This document shows, in pieces, positions 17,133 through 25,111 of a stretch of DNA of 64,000 nt (positions are counted from its first letter, which is position 1; every line of letters begins with the position of its first letter). The stretch is from NCBI GenBank assembly GCA_007116145.1, contig SKJB01000083.1, positions 1 through 64,000 on the forward strand, given 5' to 3'. The notes beneath the pieces were generated by a model. That model saw only the letters and a program-made list of their open reading frames with translations. It was not told where the DNA came from and ran no database searches. A program made the translations under genes and the position numbers. The stretch is from Limnochordia bacterium. GTDB lineage: Bacteria > Bacillota > Limnochordia > Darwinibacteriales > DTU012.

Positions 17133-18268
17133 AGCACTTGATTCTCTTACTCATTGCAGCTCTACTCTTGGCTGGCTGTTGGAATTATCGTGAAATTGAT
17201 AACTTAGCCATTGCGTTGGGGTTAGCCGTTGACAAAGGTGAAGGCGACTCATATATAGTCACAGTTGAAATTATTAACCTCGAGGGAGCTGGGCCAGAGT
17301 CCGAATTTAAACCAACTACTGTCCAAGCACAATCCGATACGATTTTCGGTGCTATTCGCAGGCTCATCACAGTAACTGGCAAAAAACTTTATTGGGCCCA
17401 TGCGAAAGTAGTAATTATCAGCGAAGAAATCGCACGTGAAGGTATCCTACCCATCCTAGACTTTGTGCAGCGCGATGCAGAAATTCGGTCAGATGTGTGG
17501 CTGTTAGTTTCTAAGGAAGAAACGGCTGCTGAAATTTTAGCAAGCACTCCACTCGTTGAATCAAGTATCTCGCAACAACTAAGTCAAATCTTACAACATC
17601 ATGCTCCAGAGCCAAAATCAATTCCTGAAGAATTATGGAATTTCATGCAAAAACTCACAGCTCCAGGTATTGCCCCTGTAATAGCTACAGTTGGACTGGT
17701 AGAGCAAGGCGAAGAGAAGCTTACGCGTATTAAAGGGGTAGCTTTTTTTCGTAGAGATAAAATGGTGGGATGGTTAGATGGAAAGGAGAGCCTAGCTCTG
17801 TCTTACCTACTCAATGAGTCAATCTCAGGACTAATTGTACTACGGTACGAGGAATCGGGTCTTACCGCGCAAATCACTTATGAGGTTGTAGGTAATAAGA
17901 CAGAGTTCCAACCCTTCATTAAAGATGATCAAATAACAATGGGTATCGTAACGAATCTCCAGGTTATTCTCGCAGAGGTAGCCAATCAAAAAGTGGATTT
18001 TAGTCAACCTAGTGTTCGTAGCAAACTAGAGAGCGATTTAGCAGAGCATCTTGAGGAATTGATGAAGCGCACAATTATCAAACTGCAACAATATAACAGT
18101 GATGCGGTAGGATTGGGCAGTGTTTTACGGCGCAGAGACCCAGAAGCGTGGAAACTAGTAGCGGATGATTGGCCTGCAGTTTTTGGCAGCTTGCAAACGG
18201 ATATCCGAGTAAAACCCGTTATTCGCGCAAGTGCCTTGGTCTCAAAACCCATTGAAATGAGGGATTGA
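17129..18268 (+). CDS. gerC: Spore germination receptor lipoprotein subunit C
   Basis: Ger(x)C family lipoprotein subunit of the receptor. The signal peptide ends in the lipobox LLAGC followed by WNYREIDNLAIALGLAVDKG, the family hallmark. Three-domain GerC body with ITVTGKKLYWAHAKVVIIS and a C-terminal helix-rich DVGLGSVLRR-like part. Length of 379 aa is standard. Overlaps gerA by four bases, with the D-type subunit one base after its stop. Lipidation would anchor it to the outer face of the inner spore membrane. Confidence 0.95.
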   Translation: MKHLILLLIAALLLAGCWNYREIDNLAIALGLAVDKGEGDSYIVTVEIINLEGAGPESEFKPTTVQAQSDTIFGAIRRLITVTGKKLYWAHAKVVIISEEIAREGILPILDFVQRDAEIRSDVWLLVSKEETAAEILASTPLVESSISQQLSQILQHHAPEPKSIPEELWNFMQKLTAPGIAPVIATVGLVEQGEEKLTRIKGVAFFRRDKMVGWLDGKESLALSYLLNESISGLIVLRYEESGLTAQITYEVVGNKTEFQPFIKDDQITMGIVTNLQVILAEVANQKVDFSQPSVRSKLESDLAEHLEELMKRTIIKLQQYNSDAVGLGSVLRRRDPEAWKLVADDWPAVFGSLQTDIRVKPVIRASALVSKPIEMRD

Positions 18269-18269
18269 T

Positions 18270-18497
18270 ATGCAGGTGGTCCTCCTCACTACAACTCTAA
18301 TTTTGATAGTCATAGCTGAAATAAAACTTTGGCATCAGAAAGATACACCAAAAATTATCTTCTATTGTATCTTAATGCTTTGTGCTTATGGTTTATCGGT
18401 ATTACAGATGACTGAAACAACCATTTTCAATCCATCCGTACTTATTGAGACCATTATTTCGGCACTACAAAACGATAATAGCGAGGGTCTTAGATGA
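18270..18497 (+). CDS. Small two-helix membrane protein of the ger operon (D-type subunit)
   Basis: 75 aa with two transmembrane helices, lying between gerC and gerB and overlapping gerB by four bases. Small two-helix 'D subunits' are known in some Bacillus germinant-receptor operons and modulate receptor function; this gene fits that size, topology and placement. Sequence conservation is too low for me to prove homology. Confidence 0.75.
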   Translation: MQVVLLTTTLILIVIAEIKLWHQKDTPKIIFYCILMLCAYGLSVLQMTETTIFNPSVLIETIISALQNDNSEGLR

Positions 18498-19582
18498 AAT
18501 TAGAAGTATTATCGGAGCAGCAAGCTATATCTCTTATGGTCCTCTTTATCTCAGGAAGCGCTGTAGTCCTGAGTATTGGAGGACAAGCTGGTGGTGATAT
18601 CTGGTTAGCCGTCATTCTCAGTGGATTACTTGCACTTCCTATTGTGACTGTGTATGCTCGATTACATAGTCTTTATCCTCATTATGATGCTTTTCAGATA
18701 ATTATTGTGATCTTTGGCAACACGTTTGGGCGCTTGATCTGCCTGGTGTATACCTGGTTTGCCTTCCACCTTGGCGCACTTGTGCTACGTAACTTCGGTG
18801 AATTTATTATTACAGTTGGTCTCGAAGAGACACCGCAGTTATTTCCAGTTACCTTGTTCGCTCTTCTCTGTTTGTGGATAGTGAAAGAAGGAATTGAGGT
18901 ACTCGGACGCTGGAGTAATTTTTTCTTTCGCTTTGCTATTATTATCGTACTCATTACCACTGCACTTGCCTTGCCTGAACTGAATATGGATCACTTTCGC
19001 CCCTTTCTATTTAATGGTATAATGCCAGTACTCCAGGGTACTGCCAATGTATTTGCTTTTCCTTTTGCCCAGACTATCGTGCTCTGGCTAGCTTTTTCTG
19101 GCTTTCAAAAGCGCTCATCTCCATATAGGATCTACTGGTTAGGGATACTCATGGGAACTCTCGTAATCTTAATTATAACAACCTTAGTGGTAGCCATCAT
19201 TGGAGTAGAAATATATAAGCACTCCTACTTTCCTGCTTACATTGCCATTGCTCGTTTAAATATCGCAGACTTTGTTCAGCGCTTAGAAATCATTGTTGCT
19301 ATTATGTTTATTATCAGTAGTTTTGTCAAAGTGAGTACTTGCTTATTGGCTACCTGCAAAGGAGTGGCTGCGATCACCAACTTTCACGACTACCGTTTTA
19401 CTGTTACCCCTATTACACTACTTATGATTAGCACCTCGTATTTTCTTTTTGATGACATCATGCAGATGCTATTTTGGGCACAGGATATTTGGCCTATCTA
19501 TGCATTTCCTTTTCAAGTAATTCTCCCTATTATCGTCCTCATTGGTGGAGAGTACAGAGCAAAATCACTAAAGAAGCAGTAA
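18494..19582 (+). CDS. gerB: Spore germination receptor permease-like subunit B
   Basis: B-subunit of the germinant receptor, related to amino-acid/polyamine transporters. Ten or so transmembrane helices over 362 aa, beginning with the typical LSEQQAISLMVLFISGSAVV and including WFAFHLGALVLRNFGEFI. In this family it binds the nutrient. Last gene of the operon; a gap of about 100 bases follows before the caspase-like gene. Confidence 0.94.
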   Translation: MKLEVLSEQQAISLMVLFISGSAVVLSIGGQAGGDIWLAVILSGLLALPIVTVYARLHSLYPHYDAFQIIIVIFGNTFGRLICLVYTWFAFHLGALVLRNFGEFIITVGLEETPQLFPVTLFALLCLWIVKEGIEVLGRWSNFFFRFAIIIVLITTALALPELNMDHFRPFLFNGIMPVLQGTANVFAFPFAQTIVLWLAFSGFQKRSSPYRIYWLGILMGTLVILIITTLVVAIIGVEIYKHSYFPAYIAIARLNIADFVQRLEIIVAIMFIISSFVKVSTCLLATCKGVAAITNFHDYRFTVTPITLLMISTSYFLFDDIMQMLFWAQDIWPIYAFPFQVILPIIVLIGGEYRAKSLKKQ

Positions 19583-19689
19583 CTCAAAGCACTATTAAAA
19601 CAAAGTACTATGTTGCAGGAATTAAAATTTGGATGTGGAACTAATATGAATAGGAAGATATATACTCTATAGGGAAAGGGTTGGATGCT

Positions 19690-20853
19690 ATGAAGGTAAA
19701 TTTATTCACTCTAATACTAATTGCATTTGTTACTGCAGGCTGTGCTACGATCGAGATTACTCCCCAACTACCTGGTGGCTTAGTTGGATACGTCTATATC
19801 CAAGAAGGTGTAGGAGCAGCTTCAACTGGTGAATCAGCAATCATTGTTAGCGGTGAAGTAATGAATGATCCAAACTATAAGCCTTTAACGGGAGCAAAGG
19901 CTACGCTATCTGGTTCAAGTCCTGTGTATACGAACAGTTCTGGGAGATTTAGCATTGATGGAATTTCTCCGGGTTGGAAAAGTCTAACTATCGATCATGA
20001 TAATATTCGTCCCGTTCGTCAATCTGTAATCATTCAATCTGGAAAAACTACCTATCTCACCAACCAGAACAGTATAGACGCGGGGATTGGCTGGTATCTG
20101 ATTATTGGAATAGAACGTTATGGACATTTAGCATACCCACAATATTCCTCTATGGGGGCAGACAAAGATGCTACAAGTATCTGGGATGAATTGTTTTTAA
20201 GAAACGATTTAGCCGGTATGGGAAAACTCTTAATCAATAGCGAAGCAACCAAAAAAGAGATCAAGGATTGGATTCAATATGCCAACACACATAGTAAGCC
20301 AAACGATTATCTGGTAGTGTATTACGCTGGGTTGACTCTAGAACACATACGCAAGGATGAAGTCTATTATCCGACTACTGGTGGTCTACATCATATTCTT
20401 CCATATGATGCACAATTAAGTAACAACAGCGATCTAGATCGAACCCTTATCAGCGATGGTGAATTAGAACTCTGGTTAAGTGATTTTAAAGGACAGGATG
20501 TAACAGTTATTCTCGAAGCAAGCTACTCGGGTACCTTTATAGATGGTAATTCTACGTTTCCACTTCTACCATTTGCCTTAAGAAGAGCAGGTTACACCGT
20601 GATTACAGCCACAGATAGTGATACCAAGGCAACTTATGATCCTCATCTAGGAGATTCTGGGCAGAGCGTTTTTACCCATTTCCTTGTCCATGGGCTACAA
20701 ACCATTAATACCGATGATGGTAAAATAACCGCTAACCAACTCTATGTACATGTTAGAGATGAAATGGCTTCCTACTTTGGGACTGCTCCTGACCGACATG
20801 TACCCCAACTTTACGTAGGCCATTCCCGCTCCCCTGTCGTATATCGCTACTAA
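19690..20853 (+). CDS. Caspase-fold (peptidase C14-like) lipoprotein lacking both catalytic residues
   Basis: Predicted surface lipoprotein of 387 aa. The signal peptide ends at AFVTAGC (lipid-modified Cys about residue 18). Residues about 50-120 form a carboxypeptidase-regulatory-like beta domain (TNSSGRFSIDGISPG). From about 130 the caspase/metacaspase p20 fold appears: IGIERYG...GADKDA, DYLVVYYAG, HHILPYDA, and VILEASYSG. Active homologues have YYxGHG and DACxSG; here these read YYAGLT (His to Leu, about 215) and EASYSG (Cys to Ser, about 278). Both catalytic residues are therefore missing and it is a probable pseudo-protease. ATG 19690 is preferred over the upstream TTG. The next gene, 33 bases on, encodes another exported protein. 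Confidence 0.82.
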   Translation: MKVNLFTLILIAFVTAGCATIEITPQLPGGLVGYVYIQEGVGAASTGESAIIVSGEVMNDPNYKPLTGAKATLSGSSPVYTNSSGRFSIDGISPGWKSLTIDHDNIRPVRQSVIIQSGKTTYLTNQNSIDAGIGWYLIIGIERYGHLAYPQYSSMGADKDATSIWDELFLRNDLAGMGKLLINSEATKKEIKDWIQYANTHSKPNDYLVVYYAGLTLEHIRKDEVYYPTTGGLHHILPYDAQLSNNSDLDRTLISDGELELWLSDFKGQDVTVILEASYSGTFIDGNSTFPLLPFALRRAGYTVITATDSDTKATYDPHLGDSGQSVFTHFLVHGLQTINTDDGKITANQLYVHVRDEMASYFGTAPDRHVPQLYVGHSRSPVVYRY

Positions 20854-20886
20854 TCGTTAGTCTAACTAAGAGCAGGAGGTTTTATC

Positions 20887-21657
20887 ATGAAAAAATTTGT
20901 TCTATCAGTATTAATCGCTCTATTACTCACATCACCCGTATTAGCCTTTACACCAAAAGAATATGTATCCGATCGAATCATGGCAGTATCTTGGCTAACC
21001 AATGATACAGTCTATGTGGCTATTGCTAATAATACCTTATCAAGAAATACCTATACGATTGAAACCTATGAAGCAAACCGTCGCAATCCTGTAGACCGCC
21101 AGAGTGTTGTGATCCCATCTCGTTCAGTACTCATTGAAGCATTCCCATTGCGCGCAAACCAGCTTCGTCAGGAGTGGCCGATTCAAGAAGTGGTGGTCGC
21201 GGATCGCTACAATTCTGTAACCATCACTGTACAATACGACAAGTATCTAAGCGTTAAGGATTATGTGATGCGCGCCAATACGAACATTAATATTGATGTT
21301 GATTTATTAGCAATTACTAGGAATACAAGTTATGGTCAGTTACTTGTAGACGATGAGTATAGTATCAACAGTGGAGGTCGCGGTCGTATCACGATTGGTG
21401 CATTTGAGGGTGGTTACACCGTTTCCCACGGACGAAATCGGGTGGAATACCGTCCCCCATATATGCAACTAAGTATGCGGGCCCCCTTCATGCAAGGTGT
21501 GGGAATCTTGACCTTTGGGATGATGCACTTAATCGATGGACCTGGCAATAATTTCCGTGAATATATCCAAGGTCCTCAAATCATGGTATATGGTTCTGAT
21601 GTCTGGTTAATTGATAACACCGTCCCCGCTAGGAGCTCTGATCGCGTAACAAAGTAA
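20887..21657 (+). CDS. Exported protein of unknown function
   Basis: 256 aa with a clear cleavable signal peptide (MKKFVLSVLIALLLTSPVLA) after GCAGGAGG. The mature protein looks mostly beta-stranded, with no cysteines, no lipobox and no known motif. It follows the pseudo-caspase gene by 33 bases and ends at a strong terminator, so the two are likely co-transcribed and may work together outside the membrane. I do not recognise the family. Confidence 0.75.
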   Translation: MKKFVLSVLIALLLTSPVLAFTPKEYVSDRIMAVSWLTNDTVYVAIANNTLSRNTYTIETYEANRRNPVDRQSVVIPSRSVLIEAFPLRANQLRQEWPIQEVVVADRYNSVTITVQYDKYLSVKDYVMRANTNINIDVDLLAITRNTSYGQLLVDDEYSINSGGRGRITIGAFEGGYTVSHGRNRVEYRPPYMQLSMRAPFMQGVGILTFGMMHLIDGPGNNFREYIQGPQIMVYGSDVWLIDNTVPARSSDRVTK

Positions 21658-21670
21658 AGAATATCGCGCA

Positions 21671-21702
21671 AAAAGAACGGATCCGCTGAGCCGTTCTTTT
21701 TT
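21671..21702. terminator. Bidirectional terminator between convergent genes
   Basis: AAAAGAACGG, interrupted inner stem, CCGTTCTTTTTT. It serves the caspase-like pair on the plus strand and cysK on the minus strand. Confidence 0.9.
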
Positions 21703-21711
21703 GTGTGTACC

Positions 21712-22647
21712 TTAATCCCGATCAAATAACGTGGTAGAAAGATAGCGTTCGCCAGTATCTGGTAATAGTACTACGACCACTTTCCCTGCATTTTCGGGGC
21801 GTTGGGCTAAATGTGTCGCAGCATACACGGCTGCACCTGATGATATGCCCACAATTAGTCCTTCGAATTCCGCTAATTTCCGAGCTGTAGCAAAAGCATC
21901 CTCATTACTTACTTTTACTACTTCATCATAAATTGCAGTGTTCAAAATTGCAGGGACGAAACCTGCACCAATGCCTTGAATTCGATGAGGTCCTGGAATT
22001 CCACCTGATAATACAGGAGAATCAGTCGGTTCGACTGCTACGATCTGCACTTCAGGCTTGCGTTCTTTTAAGACCTCTCCCACACCGGTGATCGTCCCCC
22101 CTGTTCCGACTCCAGCAACAAAAATGTCCACCTCACCATCAGTGTCACTCCAGATCTCCTCTGCCGTAGTTTTCCTATGCATCCTAGGATTAGCAGGATT
22201 TTCAAACTGCTGAGGTATAAATGAATTTGGTGTTTCTGCAGCAATCTCTTGGGCCTTAGCGATTGCACCTTTCATTCCTTGCGCTCCAGGTGTTAAAACC
22301 AGTGTGACCCCATAGGCTCCAAGCAAATTTCGACGTTCAACACTCATAGTATCAGGCATAACTAAAACAAGCTTATACCCTCTCGCAGCAGCTACAAGAG
22401 CGAGCGCAATACCTGTGTTACCACTAGTGGGCTCAATAATCACACTATCCGGATTTAGTAACCCATCGTCTTCAGCCTGTTTAATCATGGCAAATCCGAT
22501 TCGATCTTTAACACTTCCACCTGGATTATAGAACTCTAGTTTGGCTATAACTCTTGACTTTAGCTTGTGCTTTCTGGCAAAGTTTGTAAGCTCTAAAAGC
22601 GGTGTATTTCCAATTAGTTCGGTTAAATTCCTAGCTACCTTCCTCAC
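21712..22647 (-). CDS. cysK: Cysteine synthase A (O-acetylserine sulfhydrylase)
   Basis: PLP enzyme making cysteine from O-acetylserine and sulfide. Motifs: [14 protein letters not shown] with the PLP lysine near residue 48, [24 protein letters not shown], and GISSGAA. Length of 311 aa is typical of CysK. ATG preceded by GGGAGGAAT. Monocistronic, with a consensus promoter about 60 bases upstream; no S-box or T-box structure fits the short leader. Confidence 0.97.
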   Translation of the reverse strand: MRKVARNLTELIGNTPLLELTNFARKHKLKSRVIAKLEFYNPGGSVKDRIGFAMIKQAEDDGLLNPDSVIIEPTSGNTGIALALVAAARGYKLVLVMPDTMSVERRNLLGAYGVTLVLTPGAQGMKGAIAKAQEIAAETPNSFIPQQFENPANPRMHRKTTAEEIWSDTDGEVDIFVAGVGTGGTITGVGEVLKERKPEVQIVAVEPTDSPVLSGGIPGPHRIQGIGAGFVPAILNTAIYDEVVKVSNEDAFATARKLAEFEGLIVGISSGAAVYAATHLAQRPENAGKVVVVLLPDTGERYLSTTLFDRD

Positions 22648-22710
22648 ACTAAATTCCTCCCAATATTAAATACCTAGTATTCTTACCAGATTATCCGATT
22701 TTATTGTTCC

Positions 22711-22739
22711 ATTATATTTGTGTGATCCAATTCTGTCAA
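22711..22739 (-). promoter_or_regulatory. Consensus sigma-A promoter of cysK
   Basis: TTGACA, 17-base spacer, TATAAT on the minus strand, about 57 bases before the cysK start. Confidence 0.88.
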
Positions 22740-22862
22740 CATGTATACTTTGTCAATTTATGCGATTATCGTGTACACCCTTACCATTACTACCCAATCC
22801 ATCCGTATACTATGGTAACCACGGAAACCTGCATTCGGCTTTAACAGGAGGATACGTTGTGT

Positions 22863-22891
22863 TTGACAGACGAACCAATATTTAGTACAAT
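22863..22891 (+). promoter_or_regulatory. Promoter of the marR-ABC exporter operon
   Basis: TTGACA, 17-base spacer, TACAAT. It lies inside the ORF-track version of the regulator, showing that the track start is too early. Confidence 0.85.
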
Positions 22892-22893
22892 AC

Positions 22894-22917
22894 AAATAGT
22901 TAGGTGCCTAACTATTT
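22894..22917 (+). promoter_or_regulatory. MarR-type operator, perfect 11-bp inverted repeat
   Basis: AAATAGTTAGG, TG, CCTAACTATTT: arms are exact reverse complements. It starts three bases after the -10 element and covers the transcription start, the position expected for autorepression by the MarR protein encoded next. Confidence 0.85.
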
Positions 22918-22937
22918 TCCGAGAGGGGGATCCATGC

Positions 22938-23378
22938 ATGCATAAGCAAAACAACTCCATTGACTCCCTATTTATTAGCGTAGCGAAACTTCACTACAGT
23001 CGGGCTCAAGACCTATTTAATAAACTAGGCTTACATAGAGGTCAACCCCCTATTCTCTTTGTTCTGTGGGAACAAGATGGAAGAACCCAAAGAGAGATAA
23101 GTGAGCGACTGATGAGTACACCAGCCACCGTCACAGTCATTCTGCAACGTATGGAGAAAAGTGGATTCATTATCCGCAAGCCCGATCGCCATGACCTCCG
23201 TGTCTCCCGGGTTTATCTCACAGATAAAGGCAAGGAGATTCGCTCCGCTGTAGAGGATACGCTCAAAGATTTAGAAGCACAAACCTTCGCTAATTTTAAC
23301 ACAGAAGAGCTAGCCCTAATACGACGCTTTTTTATCCAAATTAAGGAGAACTTACTAAAACCAGGAGGAACAGCATGA
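22938..23378 (+). CDS. MarR-family repressor
   Basis: Winged-helix dimeric regulator, 146 aa from ATG 22938 (GAGGGGGA upstream). Helix-turn-helix and wing are clear: GRTQREISERLMSTPATVTVILQRMEKSGFI then RKPDRHDLRVSRVYLTDKG. It presumably binds the inverted repeat in its own promoter and is released by a drug or lipophilic ligand. Its stop overlaps the first ABC gene (4 bases), making the exporter its obvious target. Confidence 0.93.
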   Translation: MHKQNNSIDSLFISVAKLHYSRAQDLFNKLGLHRGQPPILFVLWEQDGRTQREISERLMSTPATVTVILQRMEKSGFIIRKPDRHDLRVSRVYLTDKGKEIRSAVEDTLKDLEAQTFANFNTEELALIRRFFIQIKENLLKPGGTA

Positions 23379-25111
23379 TCAAATTATTCGCTTTTCTCAA
23401 ACCCTATTGGAAAGTAGCCCTATTAGCCCCCTTACTAATGCTAGTTGAAGTAATTACCGATTTATACCAACCCTTATTGATGGCAAGCATTATTGACCAA
23501 GGAATAGCCCAGGGTGATGTTTCGTTTATCATCCAGACTGGCATAAAAATGATTGGAATAGCAGTCATTGGGATGGTTGGTGGTTTTGGGTGTACTATCG
23601 CAGCAAGCATCGCCGCTCAAAGCTTCGGTGCTGATTTACGGACCGAACTATTTACGAGAGTGCAATCATTCTCGTTTACTAATTTGGATAAATTCAAGAG
23701 CTCTTCATTAATAACACGTTTAACAAATGACGTTACCCAGGTGCAAAATATTGTATTGATGTCCTTACGAATGATGGTCCGTGCCCCCCTACTCTGCATC
23801 GGTGGAATCATCATGACCGTTCGGATTAATCCACAATTAGCAGCCATTCTTCTCGTGGCGATTCCCGTATTAGTAATCGCTATGGGATTTATTATTAAAG
23901 CTGGGTATCCCCTTTTCTCCATTGTGCAACAAAGACTAGACAGGGTAAATAATGTGATGCAAGAAAATCTCGCTGGTGTACGCATCATTAAAGCCTTTGT
24001 CCGCGGTGATCAAGAAAAGAAACGTTTTGCTAAGGCAAATGCTGATCTCATGGAAATCACAATGAAAGCTTCACGCCTTGTGGCATTAGCGATGCCATTA
24101 ATCATGTTAATCATGAATTTGAGTATCGTAGCGGTTCTCTGGTTTGGCGGGATTCAAGTTAATGCTGGCACCATGCAGGTCGGTCAGGTTATAGCCTTTA
24201 TAAACTATATGACACAAATTCTCTTCTCTCTAATGATGGTAGCATTTATTTTTATCATGATATCACGTGCTAAAGCATCGGCGGACCGCATATGTGAAGT
24301 TATTGAAACCCAGGTAGATATCGAAGACAGTCCATTGGCCACCGACTTCAAGCCCGAAGCTGGTCATGTAGTCTTTGACAATGTTAGCTTTCAGTATGCA
24401 GAAGCCCAGGGAGATCCCGTGCTAAAGAATATCAGTTTCTCTGCGAATCCAGGAGAAACCGTTGCTATTCTTGGAGGAACCGGTTCAGGAAAAACTACTC
24501 TAGTCAGTCTCATTCCACGGCTATACGATGTAACGGCTGGCCGAATTTTGCTTGACAATCAAGATATTCGCCACATCAAACTCCAAACCTTACGCCAAGC
24601 TGTAAGTATTGTATTGCAGGATTCTCGACTTTTCACAGGTACTATTGGAGATAATATCCGGTGGGGCGATGAGGAAGCAACCGATAGTGAGCTGCGGCAA
24701 ACAGCCGAGATGGCTCAAGCTCATGAATTCATCACGAAGTTTCAAAAAGGTTATAATACGATGCTTGGACAACGAGGTGTGAATGTCTCAGGAGGGCAAA
24801 AACAGCGTATTTCCATTGCACGAGCTCTTTTAAAAAGACCATGCATATTAATTCTTGACGATAGTACGAGTGCAGTGGACTTAGGGACCGAAGCTCGCAT
24901 CCAACAGGCACTACAAGCGCGCAAGAGCAACACAACTACATTTGTAATCGCACAACGTATTACATCCGTTATGCATGCAGACAAAATTCTTGTGCTTGAT
25001 GACGGAGCCATCGTGGCGTCTGGTACCCACCAACAATTACTAAATACGAGCCCTATTTACCAAGACATTTACCAATCACAGCTCGGCGAGGAGGATGTCA
25101 TTAATGGCTAA
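23375..25111 (+). CDS. Heterodimeric ABC exporter half, degenerate ATPase site
   Basis: Six-helix membrane domain followed by an ATP-binding domain (578 aa), a type IV exporter half-transporter. Walker A GGTGSGKTTL and signature NVSGGQKQR are intact, but the Walker B region reads ILILDDSTSAVD (catalytic Glu to Asp) and the H-loop reads FVIAQR (His to Gln). Such changes mark the non-hydrolysing site of heterodimeric exporters (BmrCD, LmrCD, TM287/288). Overlaps the second half-transporter gene. With the MarR repressor, multidrug or toxic-compound efflux is the likely role. Confidence 0.92.
   Translation: MIKLFAFLKPYWKVALLAPLLMLVEVITDLYQPLLMASIIDQGIAQGDVSFIIQTGIKMIGIAVIGMVGGFGCTIAASIAAQSFGADLRTELFTRVQSFSFTNLDKFKSSSLITRLTNDVTQVQNIVLMSLRMMVRAPLLCIGGIIMTVRINPQLAAILLVAIPVLVIAMGFIIKAGYPLFSIVQQRLDRVNNVMQENLAGVRIIKAFVRGDQEKKRFAKANADLMEITMKASRLVALAMPLIMLIMNLSIVAVLWFGGIQVNAGTMQVGQVIAFINYMTQILFSLMMVAFIFIMISRAKASADRICEVIETQVDIEDSPLATDFKPEAGHVVFDNVSFQYAEAQGDPVLKNISFSANPGETVAILGGTGSGKTTLVSLIPRLYDVTAGRILLDNQDIRHIKLQTLRQAVSIVLQDSRLFTGTIGDNIRWGDEEATDSELRQTAEMAQAHEFITKFQKGYNTMLGQRGVNVSGGQKQRISIARALLKRPCILILDDSTSAVDLGTEARIQQALQARKSNTTTFVIAQRITSVMHADKILVLDDGAIVASGTHQQLLNTSPIYQDIYQSQLGEEDVING

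Noticed and set aside
22648-22710. Possible S-box or T-box for cysK
   Set aside because: The leader after the predicted start site is only about 57 bases, too short for either.
22857-22937. ORF-track N-terminal extension of the MarR gene
   Set aside because: It contains the promoter and the operator, so it cannot be translated from this transcript.
23617-23988. 123-aa minus-strand ORF
   Set aside because: Antisense shadow of the first ABC exporter gene.
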